The notes beneath the pieces are model-generated. The model saw only the letters and a program-made list of their open reading frames with translations. It was not told where the DNA came from and made no database searches. The translations under genes and the position numbers were made by a program. A stretch of 64,000 nucleotides of DNA. It comes from Mermis nigrescens. Lineage: Eukaryota; Nematoda; Enoplea; Mermithida; Mermithidae. The DNA lies in the NCBI GenBank assembly GCA_036768485.1, contig JAVLUZ010000583.1, positions 865,627 to 929,626 on the forward strand, read 5' to 3'. This document shows positions 47,691 to 59,756 of this stretch, in pieces (position 1 is the first letter of the stretch; every line of letters starts with the position of its first letter).

Positions 47691-47697
47691 GCAAAAA

Positions 47698-47870
47698 CAG
47701 GGGTGGATTTAGGGGGCGGGAGGACCGGCGGCCCCTTATTGGCCCAACATAGTGCGCAAAATTAAGCATTTTTGAGCGATTTTTCAGCGAATTTCGGGTT
47801 TAAAACGGCTAATTTTTCCGCCCAAGTCAGGGTTCCGCCCCCACCTAGAAAAATCCTAGATCCACCACTG
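47698..47870. mobile_element. G-family hAT MITE, 173 bp
   Basis: The ends are CAGGGGTGGATTTAGG and, in reverse complement, CAGTGGTGGATCTAGG. The flanks GGCAAAAA (47690-47697) and AGCAAAAA (47871-47878) match at seven of eight positions. The interior is closely related, in inverted orientation, to 59588-59756. Confidence 0.85.
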
Positions 47871-48244
47871 AGCAAAAAATACTTTCACTTTTACACTGTC
47901 AAATCGCACATCATGAGCTATTACGCTATTCATGTAGACAACTGTCCGGCATGCTAGTTTTCCATTGATATATAACTAGTTAAAGCTGGAAAACTACAGC
48001 AAGCCTCTTATTACTGCCTGCATTCGCAAAGAATCAGACTTAAGGAGCCGATAATTAAAGAAATCCTAGTTTAGAGCAGAAAAAATCGTCGTAATCTCGT
48101 CATACTATAGAATATAACTTTTAATTTTGTATCAAATTGAATTTTTTAGAATTAATTTAAAATTAACTTGAATTCGAATCGTATTCAGTTCTGAAAACCT
48201 ACTTTATTTATTCAAAATTCCGAATTAATCGGCCGAACCCGAGC

Positions 48245-49293
48245 CTAAAATTCGAACCAACGGAAAGATATTAGGAACAAAATTTGAACGGATAAAAATA
48301 TTGCGCCAGCTTTGGGCCGCACGGACGGCGAAGAACCGCCCGCTTTCGGTTCCGTCGTGCTCGGCCCTTCGAATACAACGTAAACGGGCGGTTTGGGCTG
48401 ATTCGACGACGTTCTTACTGTAGGTATGACGTAGGCGGCCGTGGTGCTGATCGGAAATTTGGCGGTCGAAATCGTTCCAGAACCGTTGAAGACCGCCGTC
48501 GACGAATCGTTCGATCCAGCTGACTCGTCATTGGTCGGAAACGGAAGGACTAATTCGCGATCGATCGCGAACGGTTCCGGAACGGTAACGGTACTAAACG
48601 GTTCCGTAACGGTACCGCTTCTAAACGGTCCTGAAGAGGTACCGGTACTAAACGGTTCTGACAACGGTACCGGTACTAAACGGTTCTACAATGGTACCGG
48701 TACTAAACGGCTCTGTATTTGTAACGGTACTAAACGGTTCCGTAACGGTAACGGTAATAAACGGCTCTATACCGTAACCGGTACCGTTAATATCTGTCGC
48801 GTTGGAACGCGCCGAATCCGAATCCCCGACGCTACCGGGACTCCTTAACCCGTTGAGCAAATCCTCGTCGTCCGTTTCGAATTCGACGTCGGGGCCGAAT
48901 CCGCTTCCGGTCGTCACGTGATGCGACGGTTCCGAATCCGGATCTTCGTCGAAATCGAGCGATCCCGATCCCTCGATCGTGACGTCGTCGCGCAATTCGT
49001 TCGAATCGAGCGACTGGGTTCGGTTGTTGGGCGCGATTTTCGGCAATGGGCCAAATTTGCCAAATTTAACATTTCCGTTGGCGTCGGATTTTTTACGAAT
49101 TTCCGCCGATGACGACGACGCCGCCGACGATTTGTAACCGGGCGGCAACGTGGCGGTGCTGCGAAAATCGACTCGCTCGCCGTCGTACGCCTTTCGAAGC
49201 CGAAAAATTACGGTTTTTAGCTTATCGACCTGTTCGGCGACGAGTCTGTTATCGACGGTGCGCGATTTTGTTTTTGAACCCGTGAGACTCGCG
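48245..49293 (-). CDS. Last exon of an unidentified Ser/Thr-rich protein, with a frame break
   Basis: After the acceptor AAATTTTTCGCAG the exon reads ASLTGSKTKSRTVDNRLVAE, QVDKLKTVIFRLRKAYDGER and VDFRSTATLPPGYKSS. The first part is a likely coiled coil. A Ser/Asp/Glu-rich stretch follows (DFDEDPDSEPSHH, DVEFETDDEDLLNG). Then comes a coding repeat of units like TVTEPFST and TGTIVEPFST that stops at 48648-48650. One base inserted in a repeat unit near 48665 (GTTGTCAGAA against GTTACGGAA elsewhere) causes this stop. In the next frame the repeat resumes (SEPFSTGTSSGPFRSGTVTE) and runs to a stop at 48245. The block is GC-richer than its surroundings. I do not recognise the family. Confidence 0.6.
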
Positions 49294-50340
49294 CTGCGAA
49301 AAATTTAGGATGGAAAAAAGGGAAATATAAGATGAAAAATAAAAAATGATGATACAAAGCATTACAAAAAATAACTTTTAAATGAGAAAAAATAAGCGGT
49401 GAATCGAATAATAATGCAGGCTGTTTCGTATCCAGGATTTTATTTTTTTCGTTGGTTAAATCGCCAAAAATTTTAAAAAAGGACATAATGCGTTTGTGTA
49501 AAAGCAATTTTAAGTCATAAAACGACTTTTCGGACGTATTCTTTCCGTGATTTTGCATCACATTTGTAGGTTGCTGTGATAAAGCATAAGAATTAAGTGA
49601 GTTGGTAAATATTTCGGCATTTTTACTGTTTTGAGCTGAATTTTGCCGCCTTTTTTAGGGACAGAAATACAAAAACTACACATTATAAAGATCCGGCGCC
49701 CGGCGCCGAAAAATTTTGACATTTCCATCCCTTTACACTCAGTTTTGTAGCTTTCTGAAAATAAGCGATACAAAAAATTTAGACAATTTATCTTTTCAAG
49801 CTCAAATTTGCAGCTTTCTGAATAAAAGCAATGCCGTGACATCTGGCGCAAAGCGCTTAAAATTATCGAAATTTATACCTTGTAAGGCTCGTTTACATAT
49901 TTCTCAAGATAAATTATACACGAATACTCTCAGATTGTATATTTTAAAATTTATAGCAAAATTTTCTGCCGTTTCTATCCGTTTAAGCTCAATTTCGCAC
50001 CTTCCTGAAGATAAAAAATGTACAAAATTTTATCTAACGAAAGATTTTATATGGAAAAATGAAATAGGTATTAAATGGTTATTTTTCGAACTTATGGCGC
50101 GAAGCGCCTAAAATTTAGGTTTTTTTGTGAGTACCTTAAAAACCTATACCCATAATTTCTTAGCAGAAATTCTGGAAAATAAACGTCAGGGGGAATCCCT
50201 CTTTACTCCCTGAGTGTGGAAAGTGTAGATTGGTTTAAACTTAATTTGGACAAGCGAATCGAAGGGTATCTACACAAAGCCTAATTCAACAAGGGTGGAT
50301 TTTCGGTAAAGCTTCCATAGAAATTTGGCAGGTAGCTGAC
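49294..50340. other. Intronic or intergenic AT-rich DNA with GGCGC hairpins
   Basis: GGCGCCCGGCGCC (49695-49707), GGCGCAAAGCGC near 49848 and GGCGCGAAGCGCC near 50096 occur in repeat-like DNA with AAAATTTTGACATTT blocks related to D. No exon was recognised. Confidence 0.5.
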
Positions 50341-50344
50341 ATGG

Positions 50345-50560
50345 ACAGCATGGGAATTCTGGGAGGGAGTTGGACTAGGAAGTTGAAAAAATTTCTAAAG
50401 TGTTTTTCGTGGGTTCAAAAACGATGGAGTTGCTTCAAAAACATCATTTTTACCGTTTCTGACTACGTTCTATTTTTCAAGAACATAAAAACATTTTTCT
50501 AGATGAATTTGAATAAATTGAACAAAATATAGTCAAAAAATAGTATGAGGCGCGAAGCAC
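50345..50560 (-). repeat. Partial B-family copy
   Basis: ACAGCATGGGAATTCTGGGA, GGGTTCAAAAACGATGG, CCGTTTCTGACTACG and GGCGCGAAGCAC are B-family landmarks in the order seen at 51691-52097. The distal half is absent. Confidence 0.6.
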
Positions 50561-51574
50561 TAAGCAAAAACGCTTAAAAGAGCTGAAAATTTTATGATGA
50601 TTATGAAGGACTAAATGGAATTTATTTTGAACTTTTCTTCCATTAGTAAACTATATACAAATTAAAGAATTCATTTTCTCAATCTTTCCTAATTTCTTTC
50701 CATTTTTTAATCAAAAACTAGACGTTTTCACAACTCATAATCAATAAATATTTACGGTCCGATGAAAAAGCCTCAAATATGGAAGTATCAGAATCAATTC
50801 ACGATGATTTCTGAAAAATTACGTTATAGATCAAATATAAAACTGATATATAATTAACCGCTAATATGATAAAATTGAACAATAAAATTTAAAGGAATAA
50901 ATAAGCGAAAAAAAGAAAAAATATATAAATAAAAAATAAATAGAAAAATACATTAATAAATAGAAAAATACAATAATACATAGATAGAAAAACGATAAAT
51001 ATATAAAAAGGGCTAAAAATGATAAAAATCTTAACAACAAGCTCGCAAGTTGGCCAAAAGAGTAATACCTGTTATCAGGAAGCTCGTTCAAGCAAAGCTT
51101 ATTATCTTGAGAAGCTAACTTTTCATCATTGCACATCGTGGCGGGAAGATGGCGCCAAAAATCTTTGGCGAGGGTCAGCTAAACACAAACAACATAAAAA
51201 GCTAGGAAGACATAAAGTAGAATGAAATAAAAATAACCTTATAAAATAAATTAATTAACAAACTAAAATTAATTACAAAGTAAAATAAATTAATGAAATT
51301 TAAAAAATAAAATAAAATAAAACAAGAATAAAATGTATCGAACGGAATCGCAGTACCTAATTCTCTGTTTAAAGTTGGTTTACACTAGACATGTATATAC
51401 AGCATGAAAAATATTGTTCCAGACCCGAAAACTTCCTCTAAAGTGTCTTTTTCGTGTTTAAGAAACAATATTTTTAGTCAAAAATCTGGCAAAAACAGCG
51501 TCACAGATTTTCTGGAAAACTATAAATTTTGAGGGGTCAGCCAGCAGCATTTCGTGGAGGCAAGGGTTTAGCAG

Positions 51575-52135
51575 CACACATGGGCGTGGGGTTTGGAGGT
51601 TAGGAACCCCTCGGAGAATCCGGTAGACCCCCAGAATTGAATTTTTGGCATGTTTCCTTAGATTTTTAGCCATTTCTACACCACCCAGACCAGACATGCA
51701 CAGCATAGAAATTTCTGGAGCGGAGGGTTAAAATCCTAAAGTACCTTTTTGGGCCCAAAAATGGTGAGGACGCGATCAAAAACATCGTTTTATGGCGTTT
51801 CTGACGATGCTCTATCTTTCTAGAGCATAAAAGCATAAGAAAATTTCGAAAGAAATCGAATAAATCGAAGAATATATGGGTGAAAACATTAGTATATGGC
51901 GCGAGGCGCCGAAAATTTGCGCACTTTTGAGCAAATAGATAGCTAAAAACACTTAAAAGGACACTTTTCTACCGATTTTCAGGAAAAATTTGGAAACTTT
52001 TGAAAAATCGTCAATTCTAGGGGTGAACAAATTTTTGCGGGCGAGGTGAAAAGTTTTACTGTGGAGATGAAAACCCCCATACCCCCAAGATCACGTGACC
52101 CGAACCCAGCAGAATTTGGTCGCCGCCCATTTATG
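51575..52135 (-). mobile_element. A-family MITE split by a B element
   Basis: The left end is CACACATGGGCGTGGGG and the right end is GTCGCCGCCCATTTATG. The flanks TTTAGCAG (51567-51574) and GTTAGTAG (52136-52143) match at six of eight positions. A full B element lies at 51691-52097. Confidence 0.72.
51691..52097 (-). mobile_element. B-family hAT MITE nested in an A copy
   Basis: This 407-bp copy runs from CAGACATGCACAGCATAG to CCCAAGATCACGTG. The flanks ACCCAGAC (51683-51690) and ACCCGAAC (52098-52105) match at six of eight positions. It contains GGCGCGAGGCGCC (51898-51910) at the place equivalent to the hairpin in 5883-6292. Confidence 0.77.
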
Positions 52136-52589
52136 GTTAGTAGCCATGCTGGGGTCAACCACAAATATGCTTGACACCCAGCTCCCATGACTAAAATTCC
52201 TCTAATCAGATCTTTCTCATTTTGTAGGTAGGAACTTGTTCATCCAATATTTCCTTCAATTTTTAATTTCAATTTTTAAATTTCATATAATGCCTTTAAT
52301 CCAGAGCTAGATTTTTTGAATTCACTTTTATACAAAACGACGTCTTCCTTTCAATTTTTACAATGAATAAGGATTCGGTAATAAAAACGCGCATGATAAT
52401 AGCGTAATAGATGAAACCGTTGTCCGTATATACGCTTAATGCGACGTGAAAAGCGTTGCATCGCAAATATGATTGCAAAGATTTTGAGGTTTGCATGCAA
52501 TTTTTGCTAAAATTTTTTATAATTTTTCGTCACGTATTCTTAAAAAAGGTAAAAATTCATTATGGAGGCATTCACATTACCCATACATT

Positions 52590-52816
52590 GCAGCAGGGGT
52601 GGAATTTGGGGGATTATTTACATCAAAAGTTGGCCGTCCACCCATCGCCTCCCCCCAAAGTTAGAAAATTATTAAGCCCCTATTTTTGGAGAAAATTTGC
52701 GTTTTTGGCCATTTTTTGTAAGTGTTTTTGGCCGTTTTTGGCCAAAAATTGAATGTCACCCCCAAAAAATGGCCGAGGCGGGGATCCCCCACTTAAAATT
52801 TTGAGCCGTTACAAGA
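52590..52816 (+). repeat. E-family copy
   Basis: It runs from CATACATTGCAGCAGGGG to TTTTGAGCCGTTACAAG and has the E interior (GGCCGTCCACCCATC, TTTTTGGCCATTTTT). No convincing target duplication was found. Confidence 0.6.
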
Positions 52817-53035
52817 AGACATCAGCAATCACCCCCTAAACCGAAAGTCGTCAAAAATATAATTCTCAGATCGCATTTATATCATCGAATCCCTGTTTTC
52901 ATTTTCCGTCCCTAAATCTTTTATTCCCCGAATCGTAAGCAAAAATTAACATCGTTAAAACCATTATAGTATGCGTATATACATAGATGTTTTTTCATTT
53001 TTGGCAGAAACTAGTGGGTCATTTGCAGAGTTTTA

Positions 53036-53407
53036 CACTATGATAATTATAGGGGTGGGGGAACGACCAGAAAAAATTTTTTTTTCTAAAGTGAAATATT
53101 GGGTTCAAAAACGATGGATATGCGTCATCATAAACACCATTTTTGGCGTTTCTGACGATGCTTTTTCCTTTTAGAATATTAAAACACTGAAAACTTTTTG
53201 TAAAAATAAGGAAAAAATCAGTAAATTGAACAAAACAGTCAAAAAAATGAGTATTTGGCGCTAAACGCTGCAAAGTTGATTTTTTTGCAAACGATAGCTA
53301 AGACATTTAAAACGGCATATTTTCTACGTTTTATTAAAATTCTGGAGTTGAAAACTTTTCTGAGGGAGGTGAAAACCTCCGTAAACCCCTTTTCCCAAGA
53401 TTGTGTA
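53036..53407 (-). repeat. B-family copy
   Basis: GGGTTCAAAAACGATGG, GGCGTTTCTGACGATGCT, GGCGCTAAACGCTGC and CCCAAGATTGTG follow the B order. The flanking 8-mers do not match. Confidence 0.62.
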
Positions 53408-53621
53408 AGACACCGGCTACCCCACCCAAAGTTTTGAGCTACATGTGGGCCATTGACTGACTAAACGCATATCATCTTCCTTATGTTCGTACTACAAATT
53501 TGAATAATTCACAATGTTGTAGTTTGGGAAAACAACTTTTCATATTTTTCATAACTTTCGTATTTTTGGACTGTTTTTCATTTTCTGCACACATGCACAC
53601 TGGGGGTATGGGAGGGGTATC

Positions 53622-55402
53622 CAAGGAACGACCGGGCGCTCGGTCCCGGTCCCGGCCAAAAAACGGCCGTGCCTTTTGGAGGCAGAATTAGGAATGCATG
53701 TTGAGTGATCACGAAGAAACATTTGTTTTGCCAATAATATTAGTGTGATTATTTTGGAAATGTTCTTGAATTAAGTTCTCTGCAGCTTTTAACCAGTTTT
53801 ATCAAGCTTTTATGAAATTAGCGCCAGGTAGATCTTATTTCTCTTGGTTGTATTACATCTAACATGCTTCAAGAAGTACATTAACAAAATTGAATGAAAT
53901 TAAACGTAGATCAGCATAAAAACAAGAACTAGATGATACCGATCTATTATTTTATATATATGAGCAATAAACCCAGAATCGATGTATTAATTTGACTGTG
54001 AAAAAAGTTTTGATTTTCAAATGGAATCCTCAACAAGGATTACATTCTGGACAAAAAGTGTTCCAGGAAGTATTTATGTTACATTAGAGTAATTATTGCA
54101 GCATTGTCAGAGAATATCTCGAAAGAAAAACACTTTTTCGAAAACAGCTTTTGTCGCATACACACTTCAACAGTTATTGAGTTATTCTCACAGAAAAATG
54201 CAAAAGTACAGCGCCTATTCGATCATTTTCCTTAAATCATAAATTTAAAAATGAACTGAAATTAATTAAGGAAAGATAATAGGAAAACAGAAAAGTAGAT
54301 TTTTTGAACGAGACTAAGACTGTGAAGTTTAAAGTCTAGAAGGATTCCTGACATCACATTTGTCCCATTTACAAGGGTTTAATGACAAACTTAAAAGCTT
54401 AAAAACATCTAGGCATATCCAACAAAAATTAAAAAAATAATATTTTGTGTAACATTTGTAGAAACTGTCAACTAACTTCATGCAAGCAGTTTGAATAACA
54501 CAAAAGTTCCGATTATTTTCAGGTCTACCGGTTTTTGTTAAACGTGCTTTATATCAATCAGCCTCATCGCTTTTCTGTACTTTATCTAGAGTCTCTATTT
54601 CCTATTACATATAAGAAATCTATTACAGTGAACATGAAAATATTCGGAAAATAACACTGTTTAAATTAAAAATTAGGGTTTAATTTTCAACGTGTTAGCA
54701 ATCGCTCGACAGCTTTCTGAGTTACCAGACTGTTTTTGCAGCAAAAAAATTCAACAAATTCACACGTCTCTGCATCAGACTATGATTGAATAGATCTGAA
54801 TGGATTCAGTCTGCTTTTAAAAAAAGGTGCAAACTGGAGTTTAAAATAATGCTCAATATTCATGTAAACCCTTACACTAAATGAGTGTGAATTATCAGTA
54901 GCGCTGTGAAGAAAGACCTGATTTATCGCTCTAAAAGACTTGCTTAATCAAAATATTATCGTCTGTTACGATTAAGAAAAGTAGCTTAACACATATTTAT
55001 AATGAATTAGAAATGTCGCGGACCAGTGGTAAAAAAAGATGTTTTTGGAAAGCAACATGAAAAATCAGTTGTATTTCAAGCTGCTCGGAACGATTTTGCT
55101 ATTAAACATCAAACTACTAATTAGAAAGTATTTAAAACTACTTTAATTATAATGCGATCTTATATATACTATTTGGCTATTAAAATCTGCAGTCAATTAG
55201 TGGGCTGGTAAATAGACTTGTACATCGTAAGTGCATACATACATTATACACACACAACTAAACATATGGCATACATTACATACACTTACCAATACCTACA
55301 TATTATAATATACATTGAGGCCCGGTCCCGGTCCCAGCCCTGGCCTCTAGAGTCAGGTCCTGGTCCCGGTCCCGGCCAAATTTTAGGCCCGGTCGTTCGC
55401 TG
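53622..55402. mobile_element. hAT-type non-autonomous element, 1.78 kb
   Basis: The ends are CAAGGAACGACCGGGC and, in reverse complement, CAGCGAACGACCGGGC, followed inward by CGGTCCCGGTCCCGG repeats. The flanks GGGGTATC (53614-53621) and GTGGTATC (55403-55410) match at seven of eight positions. The AT-rich interior has no frame longer than about 90 codons and no transposase motif. Confidence 0.85.
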
Positions 55403-56055
55403 GTGGTATCCCCCCACCAGGACTTCTACCTTCCTCAGGCCATTCTGGACCAAAACCAATTGCTCGAACCATGAAAAAGCGTCAAACGGCGTCTAGCAGT
55501 GTAATTTCAAGTACATATACTTATTTTTCGAGCAGTAGACTGTCCAAAGCACTCATCCAGACATCTTTCTATTATGATTTTGTATAAATTTGATGTTACT
55601 GGTTAATCCATTCCCCTTATTGTTACTGTTTTAATCAAATAAAACCAAAAATATTCATGAAAAATCAAAACGACTAATTAAGTACGAAAATTTGACATTG
55701 AATAGGCAAAAGAGCAACTCATGTACCTCCTCCCTTGAAAAATCTCGTTTTATCCCCTCCTAGAGCTTTTGAACCTTTTTTTTGATTTTCTTATCATAAA
55801 ATTATGCATAAAACTCTAAATTCAAAACGATTACGATGCGTTTTCACAGAATTTTAACTCAGGAAACGGTTGAAGACTAGAAAAATTCTGAGTATTTAGA
55901 CGTGAAAATTTGTTCCGGCTTCCGCTGATTTACCATTGCCAAAAATACGTCCTTTCGATTTGAATTCAGGCGATTTCCGGGAGGTAGGCTTGCCAAAACT
56001 ATAAGCAAGTCGATTCGATGCTCAAAATTTTTAAACAAAATTAGCGGATACGTAC

Positions 56056-56217
56056 CTTTTCACTAATGTCTTTGACTAGGCGATCCAAGTTTGTGCCCGG
56101 AACAGATGCTTTTGAACTCTGAACGTTCGATTTAGCGCTAAATTTTGACGGAAATATCAAATTTTCTTTTACGCTGCGCTTATGAATCCTTGGTGGTTGA
56201 CCACAACCTTGAAAAAT
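56056..56217 (-). CDS. Internal exon of an unidentified gene
   Basis: This 162-nt phase-0 exon lies between the acceptor TTTTATTTTTCAG and the donor AAG|GTACGT. It reads IFQGCGQPPRIHKRSVKENL, IFPSKFSAKSNVQSSKASVP and GTNLDRLVKDISEK. The other two frames contain stops and both splice sites are good, so a real exon is likely. NLDRLVKDISEK looks helical. It may belong to the - strand gene whose last exon is 49293-48245, but the phases are not directly compatible, so at least one exon between them would be missing. A possible next exon after a 57-nt intron (acceptor at 56000-55999) contains a Lys/Ser-rich frame whose phase does not fit. Confidence 0.55.
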
Positions 56218-56259
56218 CTGAAAAATAAAACCGTGTGATAACAAGAACGGCTAAACATT

Positions 56260-57400
56260 GTGGGAGGGGGTAACCGAACCGGTCATTTTTGGGAGATTAA
56301 CAACTTTTTACTTTTGGCCAAAACTGGCAAAAAAACTAAAATGGTCAAAAAAGCACGTTTTTGCCTAAAATTTGAAGTATTCGAAATTCTCAATGTGTGG
56401 GAATGAGAGGAGACGGCTAACTTTGGTGGGCTAATCAATGTATTAGAACCTCCTCAGAGCTGGGACGCTAGAGCTGAAAAACGTTTTTGGCCAAAATTTT
56501 ATATCGGCTATAGTAAGCCGGACATTGATCGTAAAACGTGAAATGATTTTTTTAATTTCTTCTGCGACAAGTCCATAGTTTCTCCGTAAAGAAAGGCTAG
56601 AATAAGCGTTGTCTTAAAAAATGACTTTACTTACATCGAAGCAATTGGAAATGCAGATAGACAAGTATAAATAAAATAGGCACATGGAAGATTTGGAGGT
56701 TAAGACCCTGAGATGAGACAAAAAAAGGAAACCTGTAAGGGAAAAATATACTGATAAGACAAGATTAGGCCAGAAAGGAACAAAAATTGAAAATTTTTTG
56801 CATAAGTGATTGAAATCAACTGAAAACTAAGAATGAAATGCATTTTTACATTATTTCAGCGTTCACACAAATTTGTGTAGATATTTTCGCCCTTGGCGTA
56901 AATCTGAAGCCCACAATAAAAGGAAAAAAGAGAAAATGATTGAGAAATAAGGCAAATCGAGCCATCAATTTAAATTTTTTCCAACGTTTCAAAACTTTTG
57001 AACTATTTTAACTTGTACACTATCAACTCTTTTGAGAGTACTGAAGCTCGATGCAGCCAAAACTTGTGTTTTTGCCCTAAGCTAATCTATAGAGCTAGCC
57101 CAATTGTACTTCAGCGAAGAGTAACCAGACTTCCGCAGCTAACTAGCAGTTTAGAATATGAATGACCAACTAGGTGTGGTCGGGTTGATAAATCATTCTG
57201 TATGTCATTTGATTTTAAAAATTAAAATCATTTAGAATAATTTATGTGAATAATTTTTGATCGAAAATTCAAAAATACATGTAATAAATTAAAAATCGTG
57301 CAAAAACGAAAATTAGAATGATGTAAATCGATCTAAAATTTTGCCATCAAGACGTATTGGAGCCAACTTGAGTGCCCTTTTTTCCGTTAGGAAATACCCA
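56260..57400. other. AT-rich DNA with an E-like fragment
   Basis: Around 56265-56440, GGGTAACCGAACCGGTCATT, TTTTGGCCAAAACTGGC and GGAGACGGCTAACTTTGG are a degraded E-type repeat. Nothing else was recognised. Confidence 0.45.
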
Positions 57401-57405
57401 TGGCC

Positions 57406-57770
57406 AGGCCCGTATCCAAGATCCGGCTAATGGCGGCGGGGGGCGGGGCGGGCGGACCCAACATAAATTGGTCAATATCTCGGAAAATCCGTCGGGATAG
57501 CTAGCAAAAACCGCATTTTTCGACCTTTTTCGACATCCATTAGGATCATAAAATTCGAACAATTTCAACAAAAAATTTTCAAGTTAAAAAGCTTTAAAAA
57601 GTGTCATTTTTGGTCGCGCTTAGGCCAAAATTACGGAAAATATTTCACATCCGGCGCGAAGCGCAGATAATTTAAAGATTTTGCATCAAAGACATGCGAT
57701 TTTTCCATCTTTCCGTGCATTATCTTACCTTTCCAAATTTTTCGGCCAACCCTTTAAATATAGTGCTGGC
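57406..57770 (-). repeat. G-type repeat related to 33354-33900
   Basis: It begins CAGGCCCGTATCCAAGATCC and contains TCTCGGAAAATCCGTCGGGA, GGCGCGAAGCGCA (57653-57665) and CATCTTTCCGTGCATTATCT. These occur inverted in 33560-33870. The far end and target duplication are not clear. Confidence 0.55.
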
Positions 57771-57789
57771 CTCTAAAAGGAACCAGTCG

Positions 57790-58700
57790 ATACGTAGCCT
57801 GAAAAAACCACCCCTTTTTTCCACAACCAAAAGGAGATGACTGATGATTTTATACTGGCGAACAAACTATGCCGTAAAAATTACAACTGACCCACAGATC
57901 TCTTTTCGGATCATTCAGAAACTCGAGATATAAATTTGTCGAAAAGTTCCTAAAAAATTGCCGTTTTTATGATTTTTTTAAAGCATTTTTGAGGGTCAGT
58001 ATTTCTACCCGTATTCATATTTGCTAAAATCTTTTGTTTTAACGTTAGACTCCCTTGCAGACTAATAACAGAAAAAAATTTAGTCGCCCTATGTCATCCA
58101 CATAGCTACAGTATACCTTTAAAGTCAAACATAAAAAAACCAGTTGTAATCTAAACAAAACCAGCGCCAATTTTCACAAAACTTAGCAGGAATGTGCTTC
58201 GTAGCCCCTGACATGATGCCTGATATTTATTTTTCACAAAAAAATGAAAATTACTCCAAAAATTGCCAAAAAAGTTCGATTGTAACCTAAAAAAACCACT
58301 GTAACCCAAAAAAAAAGACCAATGCTAAGTATTCGTTGCCATGGCAACGAAATTTCTCTTCATCAAGTTGCATAATTTTGCATTGATTTCTTGCAGAGGA
58401 TGTAGAAGAGACTTACCTAGAGTTGTTTTTATCACTTAAAGACTTTATTTTAGAAATTTATAGAACTGTTAATAGAATTCAGAAAAAATTATTGATTTTT
58501 ATATAAATGTGATAAAATGAACGGAAATATCAAAAAATGAATTTTTTCAAAAAATATGATGATATTAGGTCAACTAACTAATTTACGCTGCAAACCACGC
58601 ACTTAGCATAACATTTTGGGGTGGTTTCTTTTAGTTTCCCAGCTTCTTTTACCTCCCAAATGGAATTTGCTGGTTTTTTTTATTTTTTTTGACTTTGATC
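57790..58700. other. AT-rich DNA with weak inverted ends
   Basis: AAAAAACCACCCC (57803) and GGGGTGGTTTCTTTT (58619), and AAAAAAACCAG (58134) and CTGGTTTTTTT (58669), are inverted pairs that may mark old elements. No coding feature is visible. Confidence 0.35.
58332..58351. promoter_or_regulatory. Palindromic X-box-like motif
   Basis: The 20-bp perfect palindrome TTCGTTGCCATGGCAACGAA contains GTTGCCATGGCAAC, an ideal RFX-factor X-box. No gene start was recognised nearby, so a regulatory role is only possible. Confidence 0.35.
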
Positions 58701-58874
58701 GATTTTTTCTCCAAGACTAAAGGGATCTATGAAAACAACTAAGTGGCGAAAAATGGAGCATCGACGGGAGATTGCTCTGATTATATAAGTTTCTAGACTG
58801 GAGTGCTTGCACAATGGATATATGCAAAAAACATGAAAAGTGATTTTTTTTCTAGAGGCCATTACGGCTCTGCC

Positions 58875-59115
58875 CATGGCCACACACAAATGTGGTAGGC
58901 AAGGTGTTTAAGGAATTCAAAAATCCCCGCAGACCCCCTATAATCGAATTTAAGAATTTTTCGTTTTTTGCGACTTTTTGATGTCAATGAATAGAGCTCG
59001 TCGAAGAAAGTCTAAAAATAGTGTCTTAGTCCTAACATACATGATCTTGGGGTGGGCGAGTTCACTCTGCCCCCAAATCTTTTCACCCACCCTTCCCAGA
59101 ATTTGAGTTTTTTTC
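58875..59115. repeat. Degraded A and B fragments
   Basis: An A-like half (CACACACAAATGTGG, TTTTTTGCGACTTTTTGATG, CAATGAATAGAGCTC) is followed by a B left end (CATACATGATCTTGGGG at 59037). Confidence 0.5.
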
Positions 59116-59152
59116 AAAAAATTAATATAAAAGGTGCTGCTTTAGCTATAAT

Positions 59153-59260
59153 TAGTGATTGGTAGGGGCCCCTGCCCGGTTATCCTGGCCATTTTTGACC
59201 CCCTCCCGGCCCCGGCCGGGGCAAGTCTCAAAAATGGCCGGAGGGCAAGGAAAATCTATT
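59153..59260 (+). mobile_element. Fragment of hAT-2 left end
   Basis: TTAGTGATTGGTAGGGGCCC, GGCCATTTTTGACC, CGGCCCCGGCCGGGGCAAG and AAAAATGGCCGG follow the order of the hAT-2 left end at 14969-15070. The right end is not found. Confidence 0.65.
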
Positions 59261-59587
59261 GCATTCATTTCTCTTAAAGAGTGCTATTAACGGCGTTCTT
59301 GTCTCTAAAGAAACCAGATAAGTCATTTGCTTGCTTTAAAACAATCATATTATCATTGTTCATTAGTTCAAGCTGAACGTTCTACGATTGCCTATGAATG
59401 ACTGAAGCATTTAATCTGTTTATCCCAAGAATCTTCGTCTACTTGTTTTGAAATATGGGTTTCATAATCAATCAGTATCCTTAGCATTTAACATTTAATT
59501 TGCCAATGCATTTGCCGCAGCAGGAGAATCAAACGAAGTGGGTTCGTATTTAGAAACCCTAAAGCGCAAAAACTAAAGTCATACTTA

Positions 59588-59756
59588 CAGTGCCGGATCC
59601 AGGATTTTCCTAGGGGGGCGGAACCCTGAATTGGGCGGAAAAAATTAGCTGTTTTAACCCGAAAATCGCTAAAAATCGCTCAAAAATCCTTAATTCTGCG
59701 CACTATTTTGGGCCAATGGGGGGGGCGGCCGCTCCGCCCCCCTAAATCCGCCCCTG
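59588..59756. mobile_element. G-family hAT MITE, 169 bp
   Basis: The ends are CAGTGCCGGATCCAGG and, in reverse complement, CAGGGGCGGATTTAGG. The flanks CATACTTA (59580-59587) and TATACTTA (59757-59764) match at seven of eight positions. GGGGGGCGG blocks adjoin both ends. It is a close inverted relative of 47698-47870. Confidence 0.87.

Noticed and set aside
55920..55998. Exon SFGKPTSRKSPEFKSKGRIF following the exon at 56217-56056
   Set aside because: The acceptor and 57-nt intron look plausible, but the reading phase does not match the upstream exon and the matching phase stops after ten codons.
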